DNA of 64,000 nt from Amphiura filiformis (GCF_039555335.1 NC_092628.1:34122965-34186964); one strand, 5' to 3'. Shown: positions 32,891-44,582, counted from the stretch's first letter. The notes: a model not told the origin generated them from the letters alone. Numbers and translations are program-made.

Positions 32891-35055
32891 ATGGTTGACA
32901 TCAACTTGGCCGCCCAGCTTAAGAAGATACCAAGGCGTAAAGTCTACATCAGAAACAAAGCTGACAAAGAGAAAATCCTGGAAGATCTAGGGAACTTCCA
33001 GCAGACTTACTTCAGTATGAAAGAACAAACTGTTCAAGCCAAGTACAACATGATAGAGCGTGAAATCAAATATGTGATGAACAAACATGTTCCAACCAAA
33101 TTCACTTCCAATAGACTCTCATTACCATGGTTTGGCAGAGAACAAAGACGCTTATGTAGAGCCAAACAGAGGAGGTATAACAAAGCAAAAAGATCTGGGA
33201 ATCATAAACGCTGGGAGGACTACACAGCCATCTCAAACAAGCTGAAAAAGAATCTTAAGCAAGCTAGAAACACGTATGTCAACAATCATCTCAAAGACAC
33301 CTTTGAAGAGAACCCAAAGAAGTTTTGGTCTTTCATCAAAAAAGTGCGGCAGGAAGAAGTCGGAATTCCAGACTTGAAGGTTAACAACAGAATCCTAAGT
33401 GATAGTAAAGAGAAAACTGAAGCATTTAGCCACCAGTTCGCCAGCGTGTTTACAGAGAAAGAAAAACCGAAATTCCTGATCTGGGTGAGAGCCCTTACCC
33501 TGACATGATTGACATAAAGGTGACTGAAGAAGGAGTTCTCAAGCTGTTACAGAACTTGGATCCGTGTAAAGCACCTGGTCTAGACCAGATACCACCTTGG
33601 ATGCTTAAGTTATCAGCGCCTGCGCTGGCTCCCGTACTAGCAGATGTTTTCCAAGATTCTATTGACCAAGGTACCACCCCACACCAACGGAGAAAGGCGA
33701 ATATTACACCTATATTCAAGAAAGGGGATAAGTCAAAGCCAGAGAACTACAGACCGGTGTCCCTGACCAGCATCATAAGTAAGATCATCGAACACATCAT
33801 CCACTCTCGAATAATGAGGCACTCGCACAGACATGGGATTCTTACCAGCAAGCAACACGGGTTTAGAGCTCAACATTCTACCGAATCACAGCTGATCCTG
33901 ACAATCCATGACATAACAGCCAATCTGGAGAAAGGAAAACATTGCCCAACTTACTATCCTCGACTTTGCGAAAGCATTCGACAAAGTCCCCCATGAACGA
34001 CTGCTGAATAAGATGCACTACTATGGTATCAGAAGCTCATTGCACTCATATATGAGAAGCTTCCTCACCACAAGGACCCAGCGTGTTGTTATCGATGGAG
34101 TTGCTTCATCTGATAAACAAGTCATTTCCAGCGTCCCTCAGGGGACAGTCATCAGTCCACTTGGATTTTTGATCTTCATCAACAATCTACCGTGGAGAGT
34201 TGAGAACCATGTACGGTTGTTCACAAATGAATGCGTATTATACACATTTGGAAACACCGAAGATGAACGTATCGCTCTTCAAGAAGATCTGAACCGACTT
34301 GAAGACTGGCAAGACAAATGGAAGATGAAGTTCAACCCAGGGAAATGTAAAGTCATGCAAATCACTTCCAAAAGAAATCCCCCGAAGCCAAAGTTCAAAT
34401 TTTGTGGAGAGGAACTTGAAGAAGTAAATGACCATCCATACCTAGGAGTTCAACTAGACAGTAACATGAAATGGACTTCGCATATAAACCAAATCACAGC
34501 CAAGGCAAACAGAACGCTTGGTTTTGTAAAGAGAAACCTCTGGTTCACCACCCAGGAAATCAAAGCCACAGCCTACACAACGCTCATAAGACCGACTTTG
34601 GAATATGCATCATGTGCATTGGACCCCACATCCAAGTAGACATCAAGAAGGTCGAAAGCATACAGAGAAGAGCAGCTAGATTCACCATGAACAACTACAA
34701 GAGAGATAGCAGCGTAACCAGTATGCTGAACACTTTGGAGTGGGACACGCTGCAAGAAAGGCGTAGAAAAGCACGACTTGCCATGATGTTCAAGATCCAG
34801 AATGGACTTGTAGGCATTGACCGAGACACATACCTCACAGACTGCAACGACACCAGGACAAGGACATACTCAAGAACCAAACTGCAAAGGGGCAACGCAA
34901 CCAAGGATGTTTACAAATACTCCTACTTCCCACGCACGACTACAGACTGGAACACCCTGACCGAAGACATCACAACAGCACCAACCCTACCCAGTTTCAA
35001 GAGGAGGCACACTCTCACATTAATCGCGCGCACATTTCGACCTGACCTAAAGTAA
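32891..35055 (+). pseudogene. LINE B, 5'-truncated, reverse transcriptase region
   Basis: The frame at 32891-33508 is the Lys/Arg-rich linker that precedes the polymerase (LPWFGREQRRLCRAKQRRYN, KQARNTYVNNHL, FWSFIKKVR). Reverse transcriptase follows: LDPCKAPGLDQIPPWML, ANITPIFKKGDKSKPENYRP, HGFRAQHSTESQLI, then after a shift near 33940 DFAKAFDKVPHERLLNKMHY, SSVPQGTVISPLGFLIFINN and YLGVQLDSNMKW. The catalytic F-A-D-D box is replaced by F-T-N-E at about 34217-34228. After another shift near 34620 the C-terminus reads RRAARFTMNNYKRDSSVTSM and YKYSYFPRTTTDWNTL. There is no endonuclease. The 3' end is near TCCAGATCCAGATCCAGA at about 35115. The family resembles CR1/Daphne-like LINEs. Confidence 0.85.
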
Positions 35056-35132
35056 TTCCACCAAAGTTGGCGATAGTACGACTTCTGCTAGTTGAAGCTG
35101 CCGACTCAACCTTATCCAGATCCAGATCCAGA

Positions 35133-35587
35133 TGGCATTTACCTAACAATACACATTGCGTCTTCATACATTAATACTGCATTGGACTTGAAAACATGCG
35201 TAAATGGAGGCAATCTTGACAAAGGTAAAGTTGATAGATTTCACATCTCCATTTTTGCCTCGGAAGAGCTGGTAGCGTATAGGTCTTTTCCCTTATTACT
35301 GGTTGCCAGGGCCGGAATAAACAGTGGGCCAGACGGACCCGGGCCTAGGGCCCCAAATTTTGGGGCCCCCAAATTGACCTGTGCATCTTCCTTTTTAGCC
35401 CCCAAAAAAACCTTGTTATGGGCCAAAAGAACACTTTGGTCCTCTATGTGGCAAAATTCACCTTCATTTTGGACTAAATTAATCTGAAGTTTTTTTGCCC
35501 TCTTCGCCCGGAAATGTCGTAGTATAATGTATGATCGTCTCCTCTAAATTGTAATGCCACTGTTTGTCTTAAACCTAAACCAAAACT
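35133..35587. other. Spacer with an unassigned repeat-like segment
   Basis: The segment at 35320-35480 (GGGCCCCAAATTTTGGGGCCC, self-complementary over 20 bp at about 35350) looks like decayed mobile DNA. No gene is seen. Confidence 0.4.
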
Positions 35588-35599
35588 TTGTACTTAAGT

Positions 35600-36385
35600 G
35601 CACATGCCTTCCCCACTCTTAGAGAACCAGCAGAGTTTGTATTGATGGTACTTTTTCTGACCCTGTTGAGCTCAAATTTGGCCTACTTCAAGGTTCAATC
35701 ATTGGACCCTTGGGGTTTTCTTTGTACATTTTACCTGTTGGTCGTATTATCAAATCATTCAACTTATCTTACCACCTGTATGCAGACGATGTACAGCTGT
35801 ACACCAGTTTTGATCCCAAAGACCCGGTATCCATTGCTGCTGCTTTAGATAATCTATCTCGTTGTATTGATGCTCTTAAGGCTTGGATGAGAATGAACAT
35901 GCCGAAACTTAATGACAGCAAAAGCGAGTTTTTTGTGACCACTACTCCACACCTGAAGCGCTCAATGATACCGGTTACTTTGATGGTTGGGGACAAATCC
36001 ATCTGTCCTTCAGATTCTGTGCGTAACTTATGGGTTATATTTTGACTGTCAAATGTCTATGTCCACTCACGTCAAGACTCTTTGTTCTAACCTTACGTAC
36101 CAGCTTCGCAACATTTCCCGGGTACATCGGTACTTGGATTATGACACTTGTCATCTGGTCATAAGAGCCCTTGTCCTTTCCAAGATCGATTATGGCAATG
36201 GGCTGCTTCTTGGTTGTTGTAAAGCAGACATTCAAAGACTACAACGGATCCAGAATTGGGCTGCGAAGCTGATATGTAAAGCCCTCAAATATGATCATGC
36301 CACGCCGTATTTAAAGCAGTTGCACTGACTCCCTGTTGAAGAGCGCATAAATTTCAAAGTTTTAGTCACTGTGTTTAAATGCCTC
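35600..36385 (+). pseudogene. LINE C fragment, CR1/L2-like reverse transcriptase
   Basis: Consecutive frames give LLQGSIIGPLGFSLYIL, YHLYADDVQLYTSFDP, LKAWMRMNMPKLNDSKSEFF, VRNL, HVKTLCSNLTYQLRNIS and RALVLSKIDYGNGLLLG then RLQRIQNWAAKLI. These are the palm and thumb region of a CR1/L2-clade LINE. Frame changes occur near 35720 and 36045, and a stop replaces the expected residue at about 36326. Both ends are truncated. Confidence 0.85.
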
Positions 36386-37185
36386 ACCAAGGTGATTCAA
36401 ACGAATCCTGAAATACATCATATTTGACGAAAAGGAGACAAAAATAACATTTACCAAATTCTCAGTTGTTCCAAAATTTGGGAGAAAATTGTGAAAAGGA
36501 ACGTCTTCTTTAAGCCATTTTTCGGAATTGGGTACCCGAATATGACACACATCTCTGTACCACCTTTCCAAAAAGAGCCATAGGAACCAAGATGCTCATA
36601 AATTGATTTTGATTTTGACTGTGGAATGGTCATTTCATTGCTCATAAGCAGAAGTGGATATGTTTGTATACGGCTTGAACAAGTCAAACGCCTTAGTGGT
36701 AGTTTAAGCGTAAACAAATTTGCATAGGCTTAGGAACCGGGGGCCTGGGGGTCTCAGCCCCCTCAATAATTTTGGTGTGGGGTCTGGAACACCTTTCAGC
36801 CCCCACCCAATAATCCAAGGTGAAGTTAAAAAATGTGATAAAATAGAATGAAAATGGATGTTTGTGACCTATATTTTGCAAAATTTTCTGACTCAGAGGG
36901 GGAACCCCCCCTCAGGCACCCAGGGTAGCCCGCCAATTTTTTTTTCAATTTTTCAGCCACCCTCCCCATGTTCTTCCTAAGCCAATGGTTTGGATTAGAA
37001 TTTACCTTCCCTTGACCCAAAGTTTAACATGGTACACTCGATTTGTTGGGGGCGTGGCCTACTTTTCCAATCTTTCTTTTCTGTCCATATACGCCAGCAT
37101 GCTTATAGTTTTTTAGCCTGGCTTGAGCATTTTGTTTGAGCCTGGTCTATTCAGGACCCAAGCGTGTCTCCGTACGGACCGACTT
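36386..37185. other. Spacer of unassigned decayed repeats
   Basis: The segment 36720-36830 is G- and C-run rich (GGGGGCCTGGGGGTCTCAGC; AGCCCCC), a style common in old mobile sequences. I searched the minus strand here for the missing P450 haem-binding exon (a K/R-x-C-x-G pattern) and did not find one. Confidence 0.4.
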
Positions 37186-37198
37186 TTAAACAAACACA

Positions 37199-37251
37199 TT
37201 AACTAACAAACAAACAAACAAGCAAACAAACAAACAAACAAGCAAGCAAAC
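37199..37251. repeat. (CAAA)n microsatellite beside the P450 exon
   Basis: Repeats of CAAA with CAAG variants run for about 50 bp just inside the predicted intron after the VFGAG codons. Confidence 0.85.
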
Positions 37252-37262
37252 CGGTAAACTAC

Positions 37263-38220
37263 CTGCACCGAAAACTATCTGTTCGGGAATCTTCTTGACC
37301 TGTTCATCTTCGTCCAGAAACCTCTCAGGTTTAAAAACATCAGGTTCATCGAACACGGAAGGGTCTCGTAATACGGAGTACAAACTAGATAATATAATGG
37401 TACCTTTTGGGATAGTGTACCCACGAAATATCACCTCTGATCTTGTAACGCGTGGAATTACCATGAAGACTGTACTTGCAAACCGCTGCGTCTCATGGAT
37501 AACAGCTTCTGTGTAAGGTAGAGTAGGTTTATCGGATAGTGTTGGTAAACGATCACGTCCAACTACCGAGTCAATTTCTTCCTGAACACGCTTTTGTACA
37601 TCGGGGTATTTTATCATGTACAAAAGTACCCAGCGTAAGGTGGTTGACGTTGTTTCTGTTCCTGCAAGAAAGAGGGGGTGAACCACAGCTACTAATTCGT
37701 CATCGCTGAGATATGTATCGACGCCTTGTTCAGTTTTCATTTGCAAATCTTTCAAGTAAACATCGATAAAGTCTCTCATATTTTCTTCGTCGTACGTATC
37801 TCGATGCAAATTCACGATATCTTTCAACTTTAATCGAAGCTGCAGTAAAGACGGTAACCCACCTTTCGGAAAGAATGGTATCTTGGCTAAAAATGGCATC
37901 ATCTTTAGAAGTGTTCTAGCAGCCCCGTCACCAATCGAATCTTGTAGCAGACGTAACAGGTCCATGAACTCAGGGTCATTGTATTCAAATCTTTTCCCAA
38001 AGACAACTGAGCAGATCACGTTGGAAACTGCATTGTAGAAAATATTGGTTGGATTAAAAGGTTTCCCACAACCATAAGTGATTTCATGCATCAAATATTC
38101 ACTTTCAGAGGCGATTTGATCTTCATAGCTTCTTTTGCCAATACCAAAACTCCTGAGAACTGTCAATAAGAACCTGCGATGCTCCTTCCATGGATCACCG
38201 GATGCCCAGTTTGAAAAGAT
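37263..38220 (-). pseudogene. Partial CYP2-clan cytochrome P450 (one long exon, haem exon absent)
   Basis: On the minus strand one open exon begins near WASGDPWKEHRRFLLTVLRS at about 38210 and continues with FGIGKRSYEDQI, the I-helix oxygen-binding motif LAGTETTSTTLRW, the K-helix ExxR as HETQR, the PKGT stretch and the PERF motif (FKPERFLDED). It ends at VFGAG, where GTAGTT offers a donor at 37262. The next exon should supply the Cys haem ligand (F-x-x-G-x-R-x-C-x-G) but none is seen; a (CAAA)n microsatellite and LINE debris follow. Upstream of 38220 an in-frame TAA blocks extension and no acceptor AG is close. It is therefore a broken or incomplete gene. Family members are membrane mono-oxygenases. 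Confidence 0.8.
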
Positions 38221-39052
38221 TTAAACGCAATGTGAAAAGTTCCGAGTCTTATAATAACGGTTCTCCTGTAATCGGACTGTTGTTGGTGGTGGTGGTGTGT
38301 GTGTGGGGGGTGAGTGAGTGAGTGTGTGTGTGGTGGGGGGTGTGTCGGGGCTCGGGAGGTGTTGATTTTGGATTGTGCAGGGATGTGCTGCTGGTATTCC
38401 AAAAATATAGCCCCAAATATATCAAATTTGCGAGTCACGGGTAATCTCTAAGGACATGGAAAACAAGATTAATGCCTTTGCAACTTCTTGCTATAGAGTC
38501 ATGTTAAACATCAATCTACAATCTGACCAACACCACCTCACTGGTTGCCAGAGTCAAGACTCATATTAGGGATGATCAGCAGAAGTATGTTGGTGGTTAA
38601 ATGGTCAAATCGGTCAAAAACTTTTCGAATTATGAATTTTCAAAGTTTCCCATTCTGACCGGTCAAGTCCAAAAATAGCAATGGGAGCAAAATTGGCATA
38701 AGCATATATTTACCTTTTATATTTCTTTATTTTAATATATATGCAAACATGAAACAAGCATATTGTGAAAGTATCAAAGGGGTTTCTTATGAAATAGCAT
38801 AAATTATTTCTTCAAACCGAGGCACTGAAATCATGCTTTTAGAAAACATTTGCCAAAAATCGTCCAAAATGGCCGAAATGACACAAAATAAAAAGTCCAG
38901 GTGAACTTTTTTTCCACAACAATATACACTACACATAAAAAATACTACTACAAGGGATTTTCAACACAACATAGGAATCCAAACAATCAAGTACCAACAT
39001 GCACAGCTTTGTCCTGATATCACTTCTGGGGTTTTAACAAAATGTTTAACCT
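38221..39052. other. Spacer with a GT/GAGT-rich simple repeat
   Basis: A compound GGTGGT, GTGT, GAGT and GGGGT run lies at about 38276-38352. No P450 upstream exon or other gene is recognised. Confidence 0.45.
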
Positions 39053-39772
39053 CTACTGTGATTGGCAGCTGCATAAGGTATATCTTTGATAGCTGATAAT
39101 GCCCAGCCCAGCTAGAACACAGATGTTAGCTTTGGTCTTAGAGATGAGGCTATCCAGATGTTTGTCATACCAGTCTATGGGTCCGATAGCCTTCTTTGGA
39201 GGACAGTAGACAAGTGAAAGAAGCAGGGTGCTACTCTTGGTAAGGATAGTAAAGACCATCAGCTCATGCTTCTTGGGCTCTAGGTGGGTTTCCCTGACTA
39301 TAGGGAGACCATTTCGATGGTATATTAGGCAGCCACCCCAACCACTGTCATCAGTTCTGTCTCTTCGCATACAGGAGTAGCCATTTAGTGAGATGAAGTG
39401 ACTATCATCAGGCACTGAAGAATCCAGCTTGGAATCATCAATGAGAATAATGTCCGGTTTAGAGTCTGATGGAGTATTCCGGATCCTCGCTTCCAGTTGT
39501 CCTTTGTTAGTTTTCAAGCCTCTGATATTTGTTAGCCAGATGTTCATATTCGTATTCGGTAATCGTGTACGGGGAACACATTGGGTCGTTCTCGTTTGGT
39601 CAGTCCGTTTATTCGCATTATAACTTTTCGCGACTTGTATGCAGAAGGGGGGAGTCAGCCCCATTTCGGAGGTTGAGAAAGCACCCAACGGGAAATCCAA
39701 AAAGCATCCATACAGCACGAGGATATAAACCTCACTGCATAGAGGACATACTTGGTGTCCAGAATTTGGCAA
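39053..39772 (-). pseudogene. LINE E endonuclease fragment (minus strand)
   Basis: The minus-strand frame holds the APE endonuclease start NIWLTNIRGLKTNKGQLEAR, then DIILIDDSKLDSSV, the GWGGCLIYHRNGL segment, LLLSLVYCPPKKAIGPIDWY and DSLISKTKANICVLAG. The catalytic E of the usual Q/ET motif and the D of GDFN are replaced or lost, and no reverse transcriptase follows at lower coordinates. The 5' leader may extend to about 40450. Confidence 0.75.
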
Positions 39773-41500
39773 AGGTTATTATCTGCTTCCCGGCAACTGC
39801 TCTGCAACAGTACCTGCCTTTCTTGGAGTACAAGTATAGAGCAGTGGATACTCCTATGTCCATTTTGGTCTACTCCGCAGTTGGTTGGACTTTCGACATA
39901 AAATGTTTACTGACCTCCCATCCAGCAAGCCATTTACCCAAGCTTGAGGGTACTCTGCCTTACTTGGCCTGATCCAGCCGTTGGCCTCTGTGCAGAGATG
40001 ACATTACTACAGAAGTCTCTTCCGCCGAAGATCAAACATGACAAAAGCTGCTGCCTAATGCCCTGATCACATTCCTACACTAAACACTATGATTGGGACA
40101 GCACGAAAAGAAAAGATGAAGAGGAAGAGGTAAGAATAGACACAACACAAGCTGGCACCCACACTAGCTTTTACCCGACAAAAGGAAATGGATGACGTTG
40201 TCCGTCTGTGGACAACCTTTTAGTCCACAGTCCGGATTTAATTTGACAGCGTCGCCCATTTCCTGATGCCCGTGTGGGGTTGCGCCGTCACCTTCACATT
40301 GGGGATCTGTGTCCTGTACCGCCAGTGTGATATGGGTTATGTGCCCATCAGTACTGGAATTCAGCGCCTTTACCCTAGTATGTGGAATAAGAACTCCCAT
40401 CCTCTACGAAACTTAGGACGAAAGCTCCAATCCAAAAACAACACCAGACAAAAAACAAGCTACCAAGCCAACTAATTTGGCTCACCTTTCCTAACCAGCT
40501 GTGTTGCGAAAGGAAGTTTCAAGGTAGAGAAGGTAGACAGATAGAAGGATGAAAAATAGAGAGGATGAAACATAGAGTAGTGTAGGTAGGAGCATCCAAG
40601 TGGGACAAAATATAGTACCCTGGAGAAAATCCAGCATAGATGAAAAGAATTGGCAAAAGTGCCAAAATGCTGGTAAAAGGTAATTTTCAGCTCCTCTTCA
40701 TATCATCAGGGGCCTTCCACGTCAAAGTCATACTGTTTAGAGAAACTTCGGTTCCTTAAGATTATGCCGAAGTTGTCTGAAAATGAACAGTCTTAGTCCG
40801 TCTCTGTACCTTTATGAAGAATCTTGAGAAACAGAAAAACCACATCAATAGGAATTACTGCAACTTTAAAATCATGGGTAGGTGCATTCAAAAGGCCATT
40901 GTGTCATCAAATCTGTATCGATTTGGACAAATGAGATATCAAACTGTGCGGAATTAATTTATATGTAACATACTTTTGGTAGGTCGTGATTTAACACCCG
41001 GTCTTTGACTTATGGACCAAAATTAAACTGGATACTTTCTTTTTCGGATGTGTTTAGAAAGCAAGAGAGTGGAAAATATTCAATATTCCCCTATTATCTT
41101 CAATCTCCTCTAATGTACTCGACCTCGTAAATTTGAACAAAAGATTATACTTTTCTTATGTTTAATATCATATTTATCAGAATATTTGAATCTGTTAAAT
41201 TCTAAAATTGAATTAATAATGCTTGCATAGCCACTGAAGTTGAGTGGCTATTCAATATTTATCTTCCTGTTTGAATGTCTATATTATAGCTCCGGGTCAA
41301 TGTTCTCTCTGTCTCTCTCTCGCCTCTCTTCCCCAGCATTTTTCTCATCTTTTCTTTATTTTTGGCGTTAACGTAAAGTAACGCAATATATTATGCTTAT
41401 GTTTCTTTATTTTGGATTCTTTCTAAATTTGTTTTGTTTATTTAAAATTTGATTTGCTTGAAAAATGCGTTTTCGCGACTTTAGCTTTCGCTGTTTAACG
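39773..41500. other. LINE leader and receptor-array left flank
   Basis: The part up to about 40450 is probably the 5' region of the minus-strand LINE E; its 78-residue frame (40164-40400) is not recognised. From 40500 to 41500 I see no feature. Confidence 0.4.
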
Positions 41501-41610
41501 ATGGTTAGGATGGTGTAACAGCATTTTAAATCCAAATATTTCTACAATATTTAACAAATAAAAACAATTTCATACGACGTTTGGAAACATTCTAACTTGC
41601 AAAATGTTAA
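41501..41610 (+). pseudogene. GPCR copy 0: TM7 remnant only
   Basis: The bases TGGTTAGGATGGTGTAACAG match the TM7 coding sequence of the intact receptors and read [11 protein letters not shown] before decaying. The C-terminal words (ACGTTTGGAAA, CTTGCAAAATG) and the 3' flank (TATGTGGGAGAATGCAGATG at 41655) follow as in the other copies. TM1-6 are absent, so it is the oldest or most eroded member at the left edge of the array. Confidence 0.8.
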
Positions 41611-42384
41611 TCACTTAAAACTAGTTTGTAACTGAATCCGGGATCTGAATACGGTATGTGGGAGAATGCAGATGAACTTGGTCGGCATTATTGTTACAAA
41701 CGACTTTATTTTATTTTTGGTGCTCAAACATTACTTGGAAACAGACCTCAACAAAGAAGACACTTAAGCGTTGTGGAGATTGCAAATACTCGGTGGATAA
41801 TTCCTTTAACCATTCCTTTCTATAAAAGCACTGATGCGTGTTCATGTAATTTTTAAATGCTTTTAAAGATTAATTTATTTTATCGTTTTGTCGGCAAGGA
41901 CAAAGTTGATTTAATATTGTAACGCTTATTACTATGGTGCATCTTTGAAAGCACTTCACACACATTATTGGCTACTTGAACTTGATCAGAAATGGTGTGC
42001 TGCATAAGCTGGCTACTGACGTATGTCTCTAATACAATCACGAGAAAGAAATATTTCTTAGCTGTCGTTTGAAGTGAACGTTTTGACAATGATTATACGT
42101 TATGAATAATATGCATCTGAAGGCCGAAATCCCTGGCTATGTATTAAAAATTACTACTAATAATGTGTGTTGTAGGAGTAGCAATCTACTGCTTCGGCAT
42201 TAAAGAAACTATCTATATAGCTGATAGACATAGTTGACTTTGGATGACGAAGCAGATATCTACATCTGATAATGAATATATTGAAGAAGTAGTTATCTAT
42301 ACTACACAATGACAATGTACATTCAAAAAGTAGTATCTACTGTGATGCTGTCAATAGTTTTTGAAAATGTAGTTAATGAAGAAT
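41611..42384. other. GPCR 3' flank and spacer, copy 0
   Basis: This matches the 3' flanks of other copies (CATTATTGTTACAAACGACT; CAAAGAAGACACTTAAGCGT; TTGATCAGAAA..GGTGTGCTGC). It is shared non-coding sequence, with no gene inside. Confidence 0.65.
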
Positions 42385-42582
42385 CAGTCTACGTGATGTC
42401 GCGATTGATGAAGTAGCTATCTACTGCTGATGTCGCTATTGATGAAGTAGCTGTCCACTGCTGATGTCGCGATTGATGAATTAGTAGTCTACTGCTGATA
42501 TCGCTACTGATGAAGTAGCTATCTACTGTTGATGTCGCTATTGATGAAGTAGCTATCTACTGTTGATGTTGCTACTGACTGC
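42385..42582. repeat. 34-bp minisatellite, array A (about 6 units)
   Basis: Units of the form GATGTCGCTATTGATGAAGT plus AGCTATCTACTGCT repeat with a few changes. The period is 34 bp, not a multiple of three, and each unit has TGA and TAG words, so it does not encode a protein. Confidence 0.9.
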
Positions 42583-43155
42583 TTATATATATTCCTATAG
42601 GTGAATTAATTCGGTTGTCATTATAATGCTATATTAACTTTCTACTACGCCGATGTTGGCATATCAATCTAGTTAATGGCACTATATTCCTATGAGGCAA
42701 CAATCTATAATACTGATATGAATTGGAATCGGTATTTGGGAAATATTCTGCTAATGTAATTTGTGAATCATATTAATTTACAACTATCTAGTTGATATAT
42801 ACTGCTGATACATATTGCTGATATTGGTGTTGATGAAAACCCTTCGTATTCTGCATTCCTACGAACGCTGCTAAAGATCCCGATTATATATATTTCTTAA
42901 ACCATTATTTGGGTGAATTAAGTCATAAACGCTTAATGATGCCGATGTGAATATTGATGATATAGTTGTCTAGATTTTACACTGTAACTAATATATACCT
43001 GCAAAACTTTAAAAGGTAACATACTTTAAGCCACGTTTCAAGAAAACGGACATATCATTACTTATAATATTGGTGGAGCAGACATACTGAGCGACTATAT
43101 ACGGTATTGGCTCCACAAATTAAATACGGTATATTTACAAGGACAGCACTTAAAA
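42583..43155 (+). promoter_or_regulatory. Conserved upstream region of GPCR copy 1
   Basis: Blocks shared with other copies include CTACGCCGATGTTGGCATAT, ATATCAATCTAGTTAATG, CCACGTTTCAAGAAAACGGA and GGTGGAGCA.ACATACTGAGC. They appear in the same order at 47560-48060 and (in part) at 63600-64000. The region must contain the core promoter or 5' UTR. No clear TATA position is claimed. Confidence 0.55.
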
Positions 43156-44214
43156 ATGGAGGGAGACAGTGTAACGTCCGAAATGTTTACAACTACTATT
43201 AGTATTACCGTAATTGAACCTTTCACACTCCGCACTGGAAGCATTATCGCGCTCATTATCTTACCTATTCTAACGTTATGCGGATTATTAGGAAACCTTT
43301 TAGTTGTCATATCAGTGTTTAAATTCAAGCAGCTTCGAATCGTCCCGAATTTCTTCATCGTGTCGCTTGCTGTTGCCGATCTTTTAGTCTGTATGGTCGT
43401 CATGCCTCTGGCGTTGTACCAAGATATCAATAACGGCAACTGGGGCTTGCCCCCATGGTTGTGTGATCTTTGGGTATCGCTTGATGTCCTCATGTCTACA
43501 GCGTCAATTTGGAACTTATGCGTCATTTCATTAGACCGTTTTCTAGCCATCACAAGACCACACCAGTACGCACGACGTCGCACCGTGACCATGGTGTTAT
43601 TCGCCGTTTTCACCACATGGTTACTTGCTGCATTTTTATCAATCCCAGCGTTTCTGTTCGTCGGTGGAGATCCAACACAGACCAATACATGCGTTCTCAA
43701 CCTGACCCCAACATTTGTGATCGTAGGTTCTTTTGTGGCATTTTACATTCCGTGTGCCATTGTGTTGGTACTCTACTGGCGAATCCTAGTCGCAGCAAGA
43801 AGGCACGTTTTACATCGGCGTCGAGTAGGTCCAGACATCGGGAGCACCAGCAGGGAAGATGCAACCGCGTCAACAGCCATAGACGATGCCACCACTAACG
43901 ATCAACGTTGCGGCGAAAACCAACCAGACGAAAATACTAACCCTCGAAGAAAAATGATCTCAGTCACTAAAGAGCGAAAAGCTGCTCTAGTTTTAGCAAT
44001 CGTCGTGGGAATCTTCATTTGTTGCTGGTTGCCGTTTTTCGTAGTTATTGTATCTATGGCTATCTGTGGACATTGTCAACTATCTCTAACTTCTATTGTA
44101 GTTGTTACATGGTTAGGATGGTGTAACAGCATTTTAAATCCAATTATTTACACAATATTTAACAAAGAATTTCGTACGGCGTTTGGAAAAATTCTGACTT
44201 GTAAAATAAAGTAG
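43156..44214 (+). CDS. Aminergic-type class A GPCR, copy 1 (intact, intronless)
   Basis: This is a 352-residue seven-helix receptor of the plasma membrane. Landmarks: N47 in GNLLV (1.50), LAVAD with D75 (2.50), C103 (3.25), D110 (3.32, the amine-binding Asp) in SLDVLMSTASIWNLCVISLD, DRF (not DRY) at 127-129, W155 in TM4, C179 in loop 2, FY-I-P199 in TM5, CWLPFF at 290-295, W322 (7.43), NPIIY 328-332 and a helix-8 Cys349. The pattern resembles dopamine D1-like, octopamine and serotonin receptors, but I cannot assign a ligand. TM5 has G191 (5.42) and S192 (5.43), where copy 5 has two Ser. The N-terminus lacks an N-x-S/T site. AATAAA at 44205-44210 overlaps the last codons. Confidence 0.95.
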   Translation: MEGDSVTSEMFTTTISITVIEPFTLRTGSIIALIILPILTLCGLLGNLLVVISVFKFKQLRIVPNFFIVSLAVADLLVCMVVMPLALYQDINNGNWGLPPWLCDLWVSLDVLMSTASIWNLCVISLDRFLAITRPHQYARRRTVTMVLFAVFTTWLLAAFLSIPAFLFVGGDPTQTNTCVLNLTPTFVIVGSFVAFYIPCAIVLVLYWRILVAARRHVLHRRRVGPDIGSTSREDATASTAIDDATTNDQRCGENQPDENTNPRRKMISVTKERKAALVLAIVVGIFICCWLPFFVVIVSMAICGHCQLSLTSIVVVTWLGWCNSILNPIIYTIFNKEFRTAFGKILTCKIK

Positions 44215-44274
44215 TTTGTAGCTGAATACAGTATGTGGGAGAATGCAGATGAGAATGCAGCTGAAACATTACTG

Positions 44275-44439
44275 GGGAATCTTCATTTGTTGCTGGTTGC
44301 CGTTTTTCGTAGTTATTGTATCTATGGCTATCTGTGGACATTGTCAACTATCTCTAACTTCTATTGTAGTTGTTACATGGTTAGGATGGTGTAACAGCAT
44401 TTTAAATCCAATTATTTACACAATATTTAACAAAGAATT
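44275..44439 (+). pseudogene. GPCR 3'-end fragment a (TM6-TM7)
   Basis: A near-exact copy of the TM6-TM7 coding sequence of copy 1 restarts at GGGAATCTTCATTTG, directly after 3'-flank sequence of copy 1, and stops at AACAAAGAATT. It has no promoter or TM1-5 and cannot encode a receptor. Confidence 0.92.
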
Positions 44440-44582
44440 GTTACATGGTTAGGATGGTGTAACAGCATTTTAAATCCAATTATTTACAGCATTTTAAATC
44501 CAATTATTTACACAATATTTAACAAAGAATTTCGTACGGCGTTTGGAAAAATTCTGACTTGTAAAATAAAGTAGTTTGTAGC
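44440..44582 (+). pseudogene. GPCR 3'-end fragment b (TM7 twice, then C-tail)
   Basis: TTACATGGTTAGGATGGTGT through AATTATTTACA appears again, followed at once by another GCATTTTAAATCCAATTATT that continues to the normal C-terminus and TAG. The small step repeats share the word ATTTACA at their junction. Confidence 0.9.

Noticed and set aside
42385-42582. Minisatellite as a repetitive protein gene
   Set aside because: The 34-bp period shifts the frame each unit, and TGA/TAG words occur in each unit, so no long frame exists.
43095-43700. Long minus-strand frames opposite each receptor
   Set aside because: They are antisense shadows of the receptor coding sequence, present wherever the receptor is.
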